The notes beneath the pieces were generated by a model. The model was not told the DNA's origin, searched no databases, and saw only the letters and a program-made list of their open reading frames with translations. A program made the translations under genes and the position numbers. A DNA stretch of 64,000 bases. Source: Echiichthys vipera (taxonomy: Eukaryota; Chordata; Actinopteri; Perciformes; Trachinidae). Below are positions 12,743-24,774 of the stretch, piece by piece. Within the stretch, counting starts at the first letter, position 1; each line of letters opens with the position of its first letter. Location of the stretch: contig OY829647.1 of NCBI GenBank assembly GCA_963691815.1, forward strand, positions 12,050,360-12,114,359. The letters are read 5' to 3'.

Positions 12743-12780
<38 letters not shown>
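12743..12780. repeat. (AT)n microsatellite
   Basis: About 38 bp of alternating TA. Confidence 0.95.
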
Positions 12781-12783
<3 letters not shown>

Positions 12784-13739
12784 CTATTTATACAGCTTAT
12801 GATCTCGCTTTATAAATATTTAAAGATTAACAGCTAGCAAAACAGTACTTAAACTAAACTAAAGTAATTGCTGGGTGTTGAAGTGCAAACAATGCTTGTA
12901 CACAACTGTAAATTATGTGTGCAGTGTACATTTGTGGGAGATGCATACCTCACTATTAGACCACAGACTGAACGTTAAGTGCACATGTGTTTGGGACCAA
13001 TCCACACCGTACAGATGTACATTTGTGTTTAATATAAACAGTTAAATGCTCTCCCCCTCTGATCATAAGTGCTCTATCTGTATGTCTATCTTGTTAATAT
13101 TCTTTGCATATAGGTCATGCTTTTTATTGGTCATGTTATTTTACCAAAAATAAATAAATACTCAAGGGAACACAATAAACTGTGTGTTTGAGTCAGTATT
13201 TTCTAATCATTTACATTACCTTTATATTAAAACATTTACTAATGAGTATTTCCATTACATGTTATTCATTTATAACATTATATACAACTTTATAACAGAA
13301 ATGTATAAAGCTAACACAAAGTAATTGAACAAATTCAATATGTATGCTTATGAATAAAAAAATAACGGCATTTTAATGTTTTGGCTTTTGGAAAAATAAA
13401 TAACTAAAAAAATGAAATACATGTGAACATCTTCATTGCAAGCATATTTATCTATTATAAATATAATTTGTTCCTCAAGTACATAACTCAATTATTATCC
13501 TCACTGCAGTTTATTGCTGCATCATCTTGTTTTGCGTTTGTTTAAATTAGGTCCAAACCAAACCTGTACTCACGTAATGATTAAATTCCACCACAGCACA
13601 GAGTGTTTATGGCAGTGCTGGTTAAAAACATGAGGAGAAACATTTGTTATGTCAGTGGCGCCATCGTGTGGAAGAAAGGAGGAGTTGGAAGAAAGGAGGA
13701 GTTATCTACAAAGTCTCCAGTTACTCAATCTATCTGCTG

Positions 13740-13960
<221 letters not shown>

Positions 13961-15489
13961 TATCTATATATCTATAAATATATTGCACATGCCAAGAACA
14001 CCAAATAAAAAGTGTGCTTTTAATTAATGTCAAAAATAAAAATAAATTTGCTAAGTGGATTGCTAAGTCAACGAAACCATGATGCATTTTATTTAGATTT
14101 TTAGATGATGTATACATTGTAAAAAAAAAATACATGACTTTAAAGGTCAAAGGATCAAAACGTAATCGAGTGTGCCAAAATTCAAAATGTATATAATATA
14201 TATCTTAAAAATGATGTTAGAAGCTATACAAGCAAGTATAGAGGGTATACAGCTCTATAATATCAGCCTGTCACTGTCTATTTGTCCACTGCCCAACAAG
14301 TCACAATCTACGATGGTTTGCTTCCACCTAGTGGTAGGAAATGATGCAGCAATAATGATGCATATTTGAAAACAGAGTGAAAAATGCCCTGAAACACATG
14401 ATTACTGTATGCTGTATGTTGTATCAGATCAGACCGGCTCCACAGTGAAAGCAGCATTCATGTGAGGGTATGTCCGATATATTGTAGGAGCATCAAATCA
14501 CCAAACGTTTGCTTGTAGCTCTTATTGGCTAACAGAGAAAGTGCGAGTGATACATCAACCCAGCTGACAGTGACCTGAGTGCAGTTCTTTGCTCTGTTTT
14601 CCTGCTCTCTGGCTGCGGCCGGCAGCTCTGATAAAGTGCTTTGTCCCACGGCTCAGTGAGCTGTATGTGCGCGTGTGGCCTGAGGTGAGTGTCCATTTGT
14701 CTTAACTCATGAGATGATAAATCTTACCTGTACCGTACAGACTGATGGTGGCTCAGCTCAAGTGAAATATGAGATTGTTGCCATTAACTTTATTACACTG
14801 ACCACTGGTCTCTCTATCTTTTGCCATCAGCTCTGACTTAAAGTTGGAACAGTAGGAGTCTCTGATTCACACATTACTGACACGTTCATGTTCTACAACA
14901 GAGTGTATGTGTTCGTATAACATGTATGACAGTAATATTTATATATCATTTTTCAGGTTGTACTACTTATTAGAATTTTATTTCTGTGGTAAATGCTACA
15001 TTTATAGCTGAATGACTCCTTATTTTCATACTTCAAAAGCTTTGCTGTATATTTTCATTGCTAAATTATGTAAATATTCCTCATCTTATGACTATATCTA
15101 ATGTTCCAGCTTACTCACACTACGCATATCTGTCAATCAATAAGCACTGATCACTCTTTCTCATCCACAGAACATATGTCGGTTGGGCTGAAGAATTCCT
15201 CAAGTGTTGCTGACGTCATCCGAACATTCCTGGTTAAGGTCAATGGTACTCCACCCTGCCTCCCCTGCCTGAGTTGCCTCAGAGTTTGCAACAATCTCTT
15301 TTAGGCCAACCATCAAATCAGAGTTCCACTTTACCCTCACCTATGATCATGAGCTCTGGGCAGTGACCACAAGGAAGAGACCAAAGGAACAATTAGCCTT
15401 TGCAGGGTGTCTTGAATCACACTTAAGGATAGGGTGAGGTCAGAGATCATGAATTCACAGGGCAGACCCTGAACACCTTGATGCCTCAA

Positions 15490-15934
15490 GATCCTTATTT
15501 TAATCTTAAATTTAAAAACTGAGATTTCTATGTCTTTTTTGATTATATAGAAGTTTGAGGTGCTCTATAAATACTGTGAAAGTATCAAGTATCTATGCCT
15601 TTAAACAATCCATTCTGATGTCTCAACTATACTACATACAGGCAGAAATCGCACTACAGCTGCAATGAAGGTGCAGAGATGCAGGAAGCACAGACCCCAC
15701 TGCTTAAGACCCCGAAAACATCGACCAATCAGAGCGTCCTTTTTCAGGAAGGGGGGCTTAAAGACACAGGCGCATAAACGGAGCATTTCAGACAGAAGGT
15801 GAATCCAGGTATAATCAGACAAACAGTATCAGAAAAAAAAAAATGCAATTTAAACATTGAAGCATGTAAACATGGTCTAGTAGAAACCCAAAATACAAGT
15901 ATGAACTTGAAAATTTGCATAATATGGGACCTTT
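15490..15934 (+). mobile_element. MITE, copy A of the 15.5/38.5 kb pair
   Basis: This block is collinear with 38,517-39,010 and in the same orientation. Shared landmarks are CTGTGAAAGTATCAA / ATGTGAAAGTATCAA, 'aatgaaggtgcagagatgcagg', GACCAATCAGAGC, 'ggggggcttaaagacacagg', 'ccaggtataatcagacaaac' and 'tagaaacccaaaatacaagt'. The right end AATATGGGAC is the complement of the family's left end GTCCCTTATT (kept in copy B). No protein is encoded. Confidence 0.65.
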
Positions 15935-16493
15935 CATTAATTATTCAATTTTTACCTTAATTTTACCATGGTAGTTTTGTTAAGATGGTCACTATATGCT
16001 ATGGAGCGCTTGCTCTTGCCCCGAACAAGAGACAGATGCTGCAATTGTATCTGTGAGGAAAATGTGTGTAGGTTCAGATGGAATAGACAGGATGGTCTGT
16101 GACAGAAGACCAGGGGTCATTTGTCACACATATGCCAGTTGTGCCACTGGAGACAAAACAACTAACACACACCAGAGCATGGTCATGTGTTTGTGTGTTT
16201 CATAACGCCTACCAATCCCCACGCCATCCCATTCCACTCAAACATGCTAATGTACCTGTGCTCTGCTCTAATTGGTCCCAGTGATGCTCGCCCTGCTCCA
16301 CCTGTGTTCATGGGAAGCCTCCAGTCAGTCCTGCAGTCTGGCCCCCGCCACTGTGTGCGAGCGTGCAGTGCTAATATTATGCAAACAAACACTTCTTTGT
16401 TGTTTGGCACTTCTTGCACCGACCCGCCACTGTGGAAGAAAGGGAGAAAGTAAGTAAAGGGAAAATGAGAAAGGAATAAAGGCTGGGTGAGTT

Positions 16494-16519
16494 GGGGGGG
16501 GGGGGGGGGGGGGGGGGGG
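16494..16519 (+). repeat. poly-G run
   Basis: 26 consecutive G. Runs this long are rare, prone to sequencing error and able to form G-quadruplex. Confidence 0.95.
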
Positions 16520-17341
16520 TGCTTGAATTCATTAGTGTGATTACCTGAGGTGTGCTACTTTACAGGGGGTAATCTGCTAGCCCGCTCCATACCCTCCAAA
16601 CTTCAGCCAGTCCGCTAATGAGCGCTTGGAAAAGTTAGTCAAGGTGGAGAGGTGCTTTGAGGAGCTATACACCACAGACTAAGGTGTTATTATATATGCT
16701 GGAGCAGAAAACAAAGGATGGCTGCCTATATTATAACAGCTAGGACTGATGAAGCCTTATTCTGTTTGAGCTGTTTGTTTTGATTCTGAATGCATACAGC
16801 AAAATGGTCCTATGTATAGTATGCCAATGGATGGACTCAGAGCCTCAGAACGAAAAAAAAATCCCCTGCTTAGAAGCTTACCATGTTTGAAAGCCTGATA
16901 TCTCTGACAACAACATAGTGCATCCAAGAATGACAGTTTGACTGATCTGTGATATTAGGAGCCACATTTTCTACACCGTTTGAGAAAGTATCCCAGATTA
17001 GTCATACGGACACCAGAGGGTTCAGGTAGTCACATTCAAAGAGTCGCTTCTCTCTGAGGTGATGTTGAGGACTTCAGCTTCCCTCCTACGCTGTAAGAGA
17101 CGGTGGATTAGAGACCAGATCAACCCCTCTGCCTTTCTTTCTTTCTCTCTTTTTTTTCTCTCCAGGAGCTCAGGCCATGGCTTTAGAGAGACAGCTGCCA
17201 TGAGCAAGGCTTAGGACAGTCCATGGGGACGGAGAAAGTGAGAGTGTCAAAGAACAAGAAAAGTGCAGGACCAGCTTGGTTACGATGGACAACACAAAGA
17301 GGTGAGAGGGAGGGGATAGAAATCCAAAAAGGGAAGCCAGA

Positions 17342-17381
17342 GGATATATATAGAGTATATATATCTATATATATATAGATC
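17342..17381. repeat. AT-rich near-palindrome
   Basis: GGATATATATAGAGTATATA followed by TATCTATATATATATAGATCC forms self-complementary AT sequence ending GGAT...ATCC. It is a simple cruciform-capable tract, with no sign of a gene. Confidence 0.6.
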
Positions 17382-18636
17382 CTGTAACTTTCCCTTTCCT
17401 CTTGCCCTATGCCTCTGCTTTATCACACAGCATCAAAACATAGCTTTAGTCCCCTGAGTGGCTGGCCTTTTTATCTGCTCCCTAGCTTCCCACGGCGGAC
17501 CGCATCCACCCATAATCTGCTGCTGTTTCATGTCTGGAGTGCTGTAGAGGAGGATAAGGGACTTGTTCAAGTGAAGATCAGTGAGGTTGTATACATAGCA
17601 TATGGGCATATGTGATTTGTTTTTTCTTTTTAAGGTTGCATCTGATCTAATGAAAAAGAAAATTATACATGGATGTATTGACGAGCAGTATGTGTTATCT
17701 AAAAGTTTAAAAAATAATCAGGTTCTTGACTAAAATTTTCACACAACACTCAGAGCTAAATACAAAAGTGTGGTAATATTTCTGTCATAAATTCCCAGAC
17801 AGCATCTACCTTTGTTTCTGAAGCTTCTCCCCGTGGATCAAACATGAAGGGTAGATACAATAAAAGCCGTAAACATGCTGCATTATACATTTGTCAAAAA
17901 CACATTTGGCTGTATGTCACAAGTACCTTGTTATTTAAGACAGTGCCAAGTGTCTGTATGTGTGAGAAATCAAAGCAGACTGGTATATTGGCAGCAATAG
18001 CCGGGGTGTGAAACTGTGTCAGTGAAGTAAAGGAAATCCCCAGAGGTTGTTTTCTGCCCACTCCACAGCTGGTTGACGAGAACTGCAAGGTAATTGTGCA
18101 TCAGTTGGAGGGGCTGCAGAAATTCTCAGTTTGTGCTTTGACTGTTCTTTGTACTTTGGGCTATCCACCTTCCCACCCAAGTGGCACACACTCACATTAG
18201 AGTGAGGGAACTTAAAAGTACCACAGAGAAGCCTTGGGACACACACACAAGACAAACACACACATACACAAATCATTGATCAACCCCAAAGTCAACCCGT
18301 GACCCTGACCTTCTCTACCCCCTCCAGGAACAATCTCCTGCAGGAATCTGTGGAAAGAAAAAAATACAAGAAAGTTGGATTTAAAAAGAAGTCGGGTGAG
18401 AGAAAGAGATAAAGACAGAGGGAAAATGACACAGTTGATTGTGTTGGAATGAATAAAAGGGGAAGGGAAGAAAACTTTGGAACTACTGATCAAAGTAATT
18501 CCCCCAGGAAACCTCTCTTAATGAGAGCTGCACAAGAAAAGAAGGGTGGAAGACAAGGAGAGAGTGAAAGGGAAGAAGGGTGCGGCACACCATTCCTACA
18601 CAGAAAATAAAGAGATGAATCATGGAAGACATGGGT

Positions 18637-18684
18637 GCGTGTGTGTGTGTGTGTATGTGTGTGAGTGAGTGTACGTGTGTATGG
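18637..18684 (+). repeat. imperfect (GT)n microsatellite
   Basis: GT repeats interrupted by AT, GA and AC dinucleotides. Confidence 0.85.
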
Positions 18685-19869
18685 GGTTCAAGATCATTTT
18701 AACATCTTCACTGAGGGAGCGTCAGAGGCAAGGCCAGGTTAATTAAACCCATGGGAGTACCAGCTGAGGGGGCCCGAATTTGAATATGTCACAGAAATAG
18801 CACGAGTATGTCAGCAGAGGCCGGGGCTCGGCGAGCAAACATGTTGACTATGCATTACACGCTAAAAGGAAGAGAGAGAAATAAAGACAGTCAGACAGCA
18901 AAGGGTGGGGGCTCCAAGATAATTTGCGTGGCACCGAAGCTTTGCTCTTCTATACCCACTGCGCCACCGGATTTCTCTGAGTTATTAATGTTTGTCATTA
19001 GCAGCATTACCCTGGAGGACAGTGACTGGGAAAAAAAAGGCAGAAATTTATATGGGACAAATATTGACAATAGCTGGCTCATGGGTATTGGAGAGGAAGA
19101 AAAGATGCAAACTATGTTAATGAATGGTAATTAACCACAAGGGTTTGTCTCTCCTGGATCCCAGCTAAATTGGTCCCCGAGTTGCAGCTAGAGACAGTCC
19201 TGGTCTAATCCTTTATTATAAAAAGATAAAGGAAAACGACGTCATTAGCATATATTTGAGAAGGGAGGGGGGATTCAAAAGTGGATTTATTTCTTTTTAA
19301 TTCCTGAATGGAGGACTCTTCACACCATTGTTAATTATACATAATAAAAGGAAAGGCGTAAAGCGATGAAGAGGAAAACAAAAGCTAGGAGAGGTATAGA
19401 AACGACTAAAAAAAAGAAAAAAGGATGACTTGAAGGAAAGAGTGTGTGGTCTCCTGTGTAGGATGCCAGCTCAAGGACAGAGGAGACCAGGATCATGTTT
19501 TAATATTCAAAATGAATAATAAGAGTGGGAGGAAAAGGGAAACAGATAAAAGGGGTTGGAGGTAGTTGTGTCAAGGATGTAACCACTCCTCTAATACACC
19601 CCTGTGCTGTGCTCTGTGTGTGCTCATGTGGACCCTTGTTAATGATGTCAACAGCGGGGGTCACTTGTTACAGACAGGAACCATGCCAACAGTCAGCTGT
19701 CAATCATGAGAGAGAAGTGAGAACCCTGCTGTCCACCAGAGCATCCTCAGTCACCATCACACACGGACTGACAGTTCTTTGAACTGCTGTAAAGAATACT
19801 AGAGACCATTTAGAAATATGATCATGAAATTCACAACAACAATGCAGTCTTTGAAGAACAAAATACAGA

Positions 19870-20588
19870 CAAAATGAGGTGAAATGGATTTTTATTTAGA
19901 AATTAGGTTTTTCAGAATAAAGCATTGATATTTAACATAATTACATTAAATTATCAACAAAACAAATACTTAAAGAACAGAAGCTATAACAAATTTCACA
20001 AACATAGATCATTTTCTTCTCAGAAATAAATACTTGCAGTGTATCCAGTGGGTTTCTATCATTGGATATCAGAGAAGTCTAGTATCATGTCTGATGAATG
20101 GACCTAACCTTTTTATATCCTGCTCTGTGCCGCACTCTTGACTTTCTCAAAGTGTCGACTTGGCATTGCTAGGTCAAGTCCCTGCACTCCAAGGTCCTTC
20201 AGGTGCCAAATAAATGAGGGGGAGAGGTAAAAGAGAGCAAAAAAAAAGTCAAACTTAAACATTAGCGTAAGCATTTGCCTTATCACCCCAGGTCTGCATT
20301 GAGAGTGGCTGCACTGTAAATTAGCTTGGCGCTAAAGGGCCCTGTCTGATAGACATAGTGCACTGAGTGCTAACACAGATGTCGAGGGCTCATTTACAAA
20401 AGCTAGGCTGCTGTGTTGAGCCAGTGGCCCAGAGTGAGTCGACAGCGCTTTTCTCACAAATATTGGTTCGGCTGCCCCGGCTCAGCTTGGCTCAGCCCAG
20501 CTCCCACTGAGTAGGAACCAGGGAGGGAGGGAAGAAGGGAGGGAGAAAAAGAAGAGGATGACAGTTTTCCCAGCCTCAGCCCAGGGAG
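19870..20588 (-). other. cntln: cntln 3' UTR (predicted)
   Basis: After the stop codon at 20,591-20,589 the minus strand runs about 690 bases to a canonical AATAAA (complement of TTTATT at 19,891-19,896). It is followed about 20 bases later by a CA and then a U/GU-rich stretch (TTTTGTCTGTATTTTGTTC on the minus strand), the usual layout of a cleavage and polyadenylation site. No earlier AATAAA was seen on this strand. The exact cleavage position, near 19,870-19,880, is inferred. Confidence 0.55.
19891..19896 (-). terminator. cntln: poly(A) signal AATAAA for cntln
   Basis: It is the only canonical hexamer on the minus strand between the cntln stop codon and this point, with a GU/U-rich downstream element. 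Confidence 0.55.
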
Positions 20589-20699
20589 TCAGGCTTTTTC
20601 GCTGACTGGTGTTGCGAGCGTGGCCAGCTCTTCTGTCAGCACTTTCCTCTCCTTCATCTTCACGCGCACAGCCTCCATTAGCTGGCCGGCAGAGGGGAT
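20589..20699 (-). CDS. cntln: centlein, last coding exon with stop
   Basis: The acceptor CCCTGCAG precedes ATCCCC. The exon encodes 36 residues (fragment residues 700-735), from IPSAGQLMEAVRVKMKERKV to ATPVSEKA, then TGA. The frame joins the previous exon in phase 0. The LLEAV/LMEAV-x-K-x-EKK pattern near the end is shared with the C-terminus of vertebrate centlein as I recall it. Helical and highly charged, it is a likely short terminal coiled coil. The alternative overlapping frame (ADPLCRPANGG...) runs through the intron and is rejected. Confidence 0.9.
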   Translation of the reverse strand: MPSAGQLMEAVRVKMKERKVLTEELATLATPVSEKA

Positions 20700-23242
20700 C
20701 TGCAGGGGAGGGGAAGGGTAGAAAAAAGATGTGGGGGCGGTGGTAGAAGGGGTTAGAGAAAATAAGGAAAACACACAAATGCACCACTATTAAAAAAAAG
20801 AAAGATTTTTGACACCTGGCATCTTTTCAGAAAGCCTATGTGCTGTTTTGTGAAACAACAGAATGGGGCCTGAGGACTTGTAAACTTTTGAGGGACTGTC
20901 CATGTTGAGTGTTTTGACAAAGCAATTCCCAAAACAGGCTACACAGCAGTAGTTTCAACACCTAATTCCACACTTTTTGGTAAGTGGTGCAGTTATGTAC
21001 ATTTCCTAAGTATTAAAGCACAGTTTCACAATTCACAAGTGTCTAAAAGCAACACTTGCATGCTAATACTGAGAAAAGAATAACATAATGATGAAGTTTG
21101 GGTGCAGTAGATTATTATATTATTTCAGGAATATGGCGGGCGAGGAACTGTTTTGCCCGCGTTCTTCTAATGCATTTAATATCAAATCAAATCCCCCCTT
21201 TTGTGATTGGCTCGCTTACTCCACTTGCGAGCATCTCGTCAGATGGACGTAACCCTTTATGTGCTTGTCCCTGCAGTGTTTGTGCTTTCATTCACACATT
21301 CTTGCTTTCATGCACTTTCACCGCCATTTTCCCAGAACTGTTACAAGGTCTTGAGATTGCAAATTGGTGGTACAGATTTCCCTGAATATGGATTCCTGCT
21401 CCCATTCGCAATCGTGTGTGAAAGAAGCTCCAGACTAATCAATGGCACATCTGCAGATTTTTTTTGTTACTATCCCTCCCCTGCAGCTCAGCAAGGACCC
21501 ACTAAAGGAGAGAACAAAAGGTGAAATTTTGTATAACGTTGGAAGATCCCCACTCAACTTTCAAAAACATCATACAAGCTTTAGACACATTTTAGAATGA
21601 ATCGCAGTGAAAAGAGACTGTGAATTTTGTACCTCATCTTAAGTTGAAAGATTGTCAGAGGGAGATCTCTTTTGAGTCAATATGGACGGGAGGAATGAAA
21701 GCATCCAAACATATGTGGGCATGTGAGTAGTGTCTGTGGATGTAAAAATGTGCAACTATCATTTAAGCACAGGAAAATAGTGACATTTCCCTTTTTTGGG
21801 GGGGCTGAAGACACACAACACTTTCCCCAGAGGGATAAGTTGATTACTATTCAGCAGACACGCCTCAAGGCATAATTAAAACATCACAAGCATCGCTGGG
21901 GACATTTACAGCATTGTTGTGTTTTTATTGTGTTTATGCTGGGAATGTAAGAGGATGAGAATTGATGTCCACTTAATCATACAGGATTACAAAGGTTGAG
22001 GATTAAATAACTGTATGCGTTTGTTTAGCTGTTGTCATGGAAAGTGAAAATAAAGAGGTGAGGAGGCTTTTCCTCTGAGTTCTGGCTAAATTTGTTTTTC
22101 CTCTCAATCAACACAAGGATTTTATGGTCATTAGGGCGCCTGATCAAAGGCAGGCATTCATACTGTATCACCCATAAATATTCACTCTAAGCTACATGGA
22201 GCCTTTTACAAGCGCCTTTTTCAAGCAAGGGAAACAAATTCATTCCCTGAGCAATTTTCTAAGTCACATGGCGTGAGATGAGATGTGGACTGGCCGAGCT
22301 GAAAATAGTGGCTTCAATATCCTAAAATCTTTCACTTTTTATCTCTTAAAAGAGAATGTGAAAACATAAGATATTGAACCATACACAGAGAAACAGGCTG
22401 ACACAAGTCTGAAGTGCGCTAACAAACTTTGCTGAGTAACATCTGCATCAGGGAATACAAAATATCGTGTTGCTTTGAAGTGATTAACACAAACTCACAA
22501 CACATACTGGAATTAGGTCTGCAGCTGACATGTTTTAAGGACATTTGAAAATGTCTCATCAATTTCCAATACGTCCGGAAAGAGTGAGAACCTCACATAA
22601 AAAAACACACACAGTCCCCCTGCCCCTTGACACATCTCTCCTCTTCATTAAAGGTAACAGGAGCAGGAAACACAGGGCCCTGTGTGCCGGGTAGTGTGCG
22701 TGTGCGCACTTGAGCATGTGTGCAGTGGGGAGTCAGTTCCAACAGCACTGGATGCTTCAAACACACAGAGCTATTCCTCAGAGAACCACTACACTGAAGT
22801 AACTGCTGAGACATCTCCCTCTGCATCTGTCCTCAAGGGGGAATTCACTCTCTGTCTCACACACACATTCATATCGGCATACACACATAGGCACAATTTC
22901 CTAATCAGCTAATTGCACTTAGAGCCACTAACTATGCAAACAAACCCACTAAAATAGAGACACAGCCACAACATAAGGCTCTATGGGACAGCAAAGAGGG
23001 ATACTGGATCATTAAAAATACCGATATGGGAATATGGGTAAACAACAGGTAAACATGATCTAGATAAACCTAACATAAGTGAAATTTAAGTCTGAAATAG
23101 ATGTTAAGCTATAAAATAAACACTATCTACTTTCAATTCCTTCATTTTAAATATTTTTTCTGCATTTTAATCTTCATCTTGGACAATGGAGAGACACGAG
23201 TGACAGAAAGAACCTGGGACGTTGAGGTTCATGGTTGCCGTC

Positions 23243-24053
23243 TTAAATGGATAGTTCGGATTTTTTAAAGTGGAATTGTATGAGGTTCTTAGACAGTGTG
23301 TTACCTGCAGCGCATGGCAGTGGGCACATCCCCAGTTAGGAAAAGCAGGCAGGAGTACTACTGTGGATGGGTGAATCAGCTAAACGTATTTTAGCCACCT
23401 AAAAAAGACCCACCTGAAAACCATCAATATACTCTAGGTTTAAGCGTACGCTATATTTAGAATATTTTCACTGCTTTACCTTGCCATCAAATTGCCCTTT
23501 CTGACATAGAACTGCAGCCGGTATATTCTTCTATGCTCTCTTCAAAGCCAACAGACTCTTTTTTTTACAAAAACTAGCATCTCACCTTGCAGAACACAGA
23601 AGATGCTGGTCTAATACTGCTGCAATCAGTTAGTTTGTTCATATCATTGTGTGAATTTGGTCAATCCGAAATTAACCCTTTGAAAACAAAGTCACAAAAT
23701 ACAGTATAACAAACTAACTAACTGATCGAGGCAGCAGTAGACCAGCAACTGTTGATTTCTGAGTGAGTCTAGTGGCTTAGACAAGAGCACAGATAATCAT
23801 TTCAGTTCCCACATTTGAGGCAAGTTGAAGTGGTAAAAATATTCTAAATCTAGCGTGCACTTAAACTGATACTGGTTTCATTTTGCTGCTGCCCCCATCC
23901 ACGGCAGTACATTGCTTAACTTAGGTGCTGGCACACTTGCCTGCTTCTCCAAACTGGGGGCATGCCAGCCGCCATCTACTGTAGGTAATACACTGACAAT
24001 GGATAAGTTACCTTCTATAGACCTACTACAAAAAATCTGAACTGTGCCTTTAA
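23243..24053. mobile_element. foldback (hairpin) DNA transposon with TTAA ends
   Basis: The left end TTAAATGGATAGTTCGGATT and the complement of the right end, TTAAAGGCACAGTTCAGATT, are similar. The inverted similarity continues for about 360-400 bp on each side: GTGTTACCTGCAGCGCATGG pairs with GTATTACCTACAGTAGATGG, and the arms still match at AGTTAGTTTGTT near 23,630 and 23,710. Only about 50 bp separates the arms. Both ends are TTAA, as for piggyBac-type target sites. No transposase is encoded, so this is a non-autonomous palindromic element. Confidence 0.75.
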
Positions 24054-24702
24054 CCCCTAATTCACAGGGGTGATCATCTTGATTCTTTCATGTCAAAGTT
24101 GATATATGTACTGTACAGTGAGAGAACTTTTTGGTCTCTTGGTTGATAAATGATTCTATTGCGTTAATAAAAACCCCATAGATAAATATCCCACTTATTC
24201 AGATTCATCTTACTGTGCTGTGTGATTCACATCAGCAGGTTCTGGCCCAAGGAAACACAGAAACACAAGCGCTCACACACAGGCTCACGGACGGGACAGG
24301 CAGGAGTATCCTTCCCTTTCATCTAACTGCCACATTTGCTGGGGACCGAAGCCCTGCAGGATGGTTGGAGGTAAAGAGTGATGCAGCTGCTCTACTGGAT
24401 CCCCTGGGCTGCTTAAGGCAGTGTTAGGACCTGGCACTAATGTTATGCTACAGTTGATTTACCCAGGCCCCTGTCCCCTTTGGCAGAGCTAGCCTTCACC
24501 AGAACTAAGCAACGCAGCCACGGTTTTTCAAGAAGCACTGTCCCCTATGGCAACACTAAAAAAATCTACTGTAGCATTAAGCCATGCTAACTCACATCCA
24601 TTACTATTCAACAGGCCCTGCAGAGCAGACCTTTTGTCTAGGTGTGATTCTATGAACATGTTTCAGAAGTTAACTGACATGTAAAGCCACTGACACTGAC
24701 AA

Positions 24703-24774
24703 GTGTGTGTGTGTAAGAGAGAGTGTGAGTGTGTGTGTGTGTGTGTGTATGTGTGTGTGTGTGTGTGTGTGTGT
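24703..24774 (+). repeat. (GT)n microsatellite, interrupted
   Basis: GT repeat with AAGAGA, GA and AT interruptions. Confidence 0.95.

Noticed and set aside
18808..19134. 108-codon plus-strand open frame near the cntln 3' end
   Set aside because: No similarity to anything I know, no splice or promoter context, and it overlaps another frame on the opposite strand.
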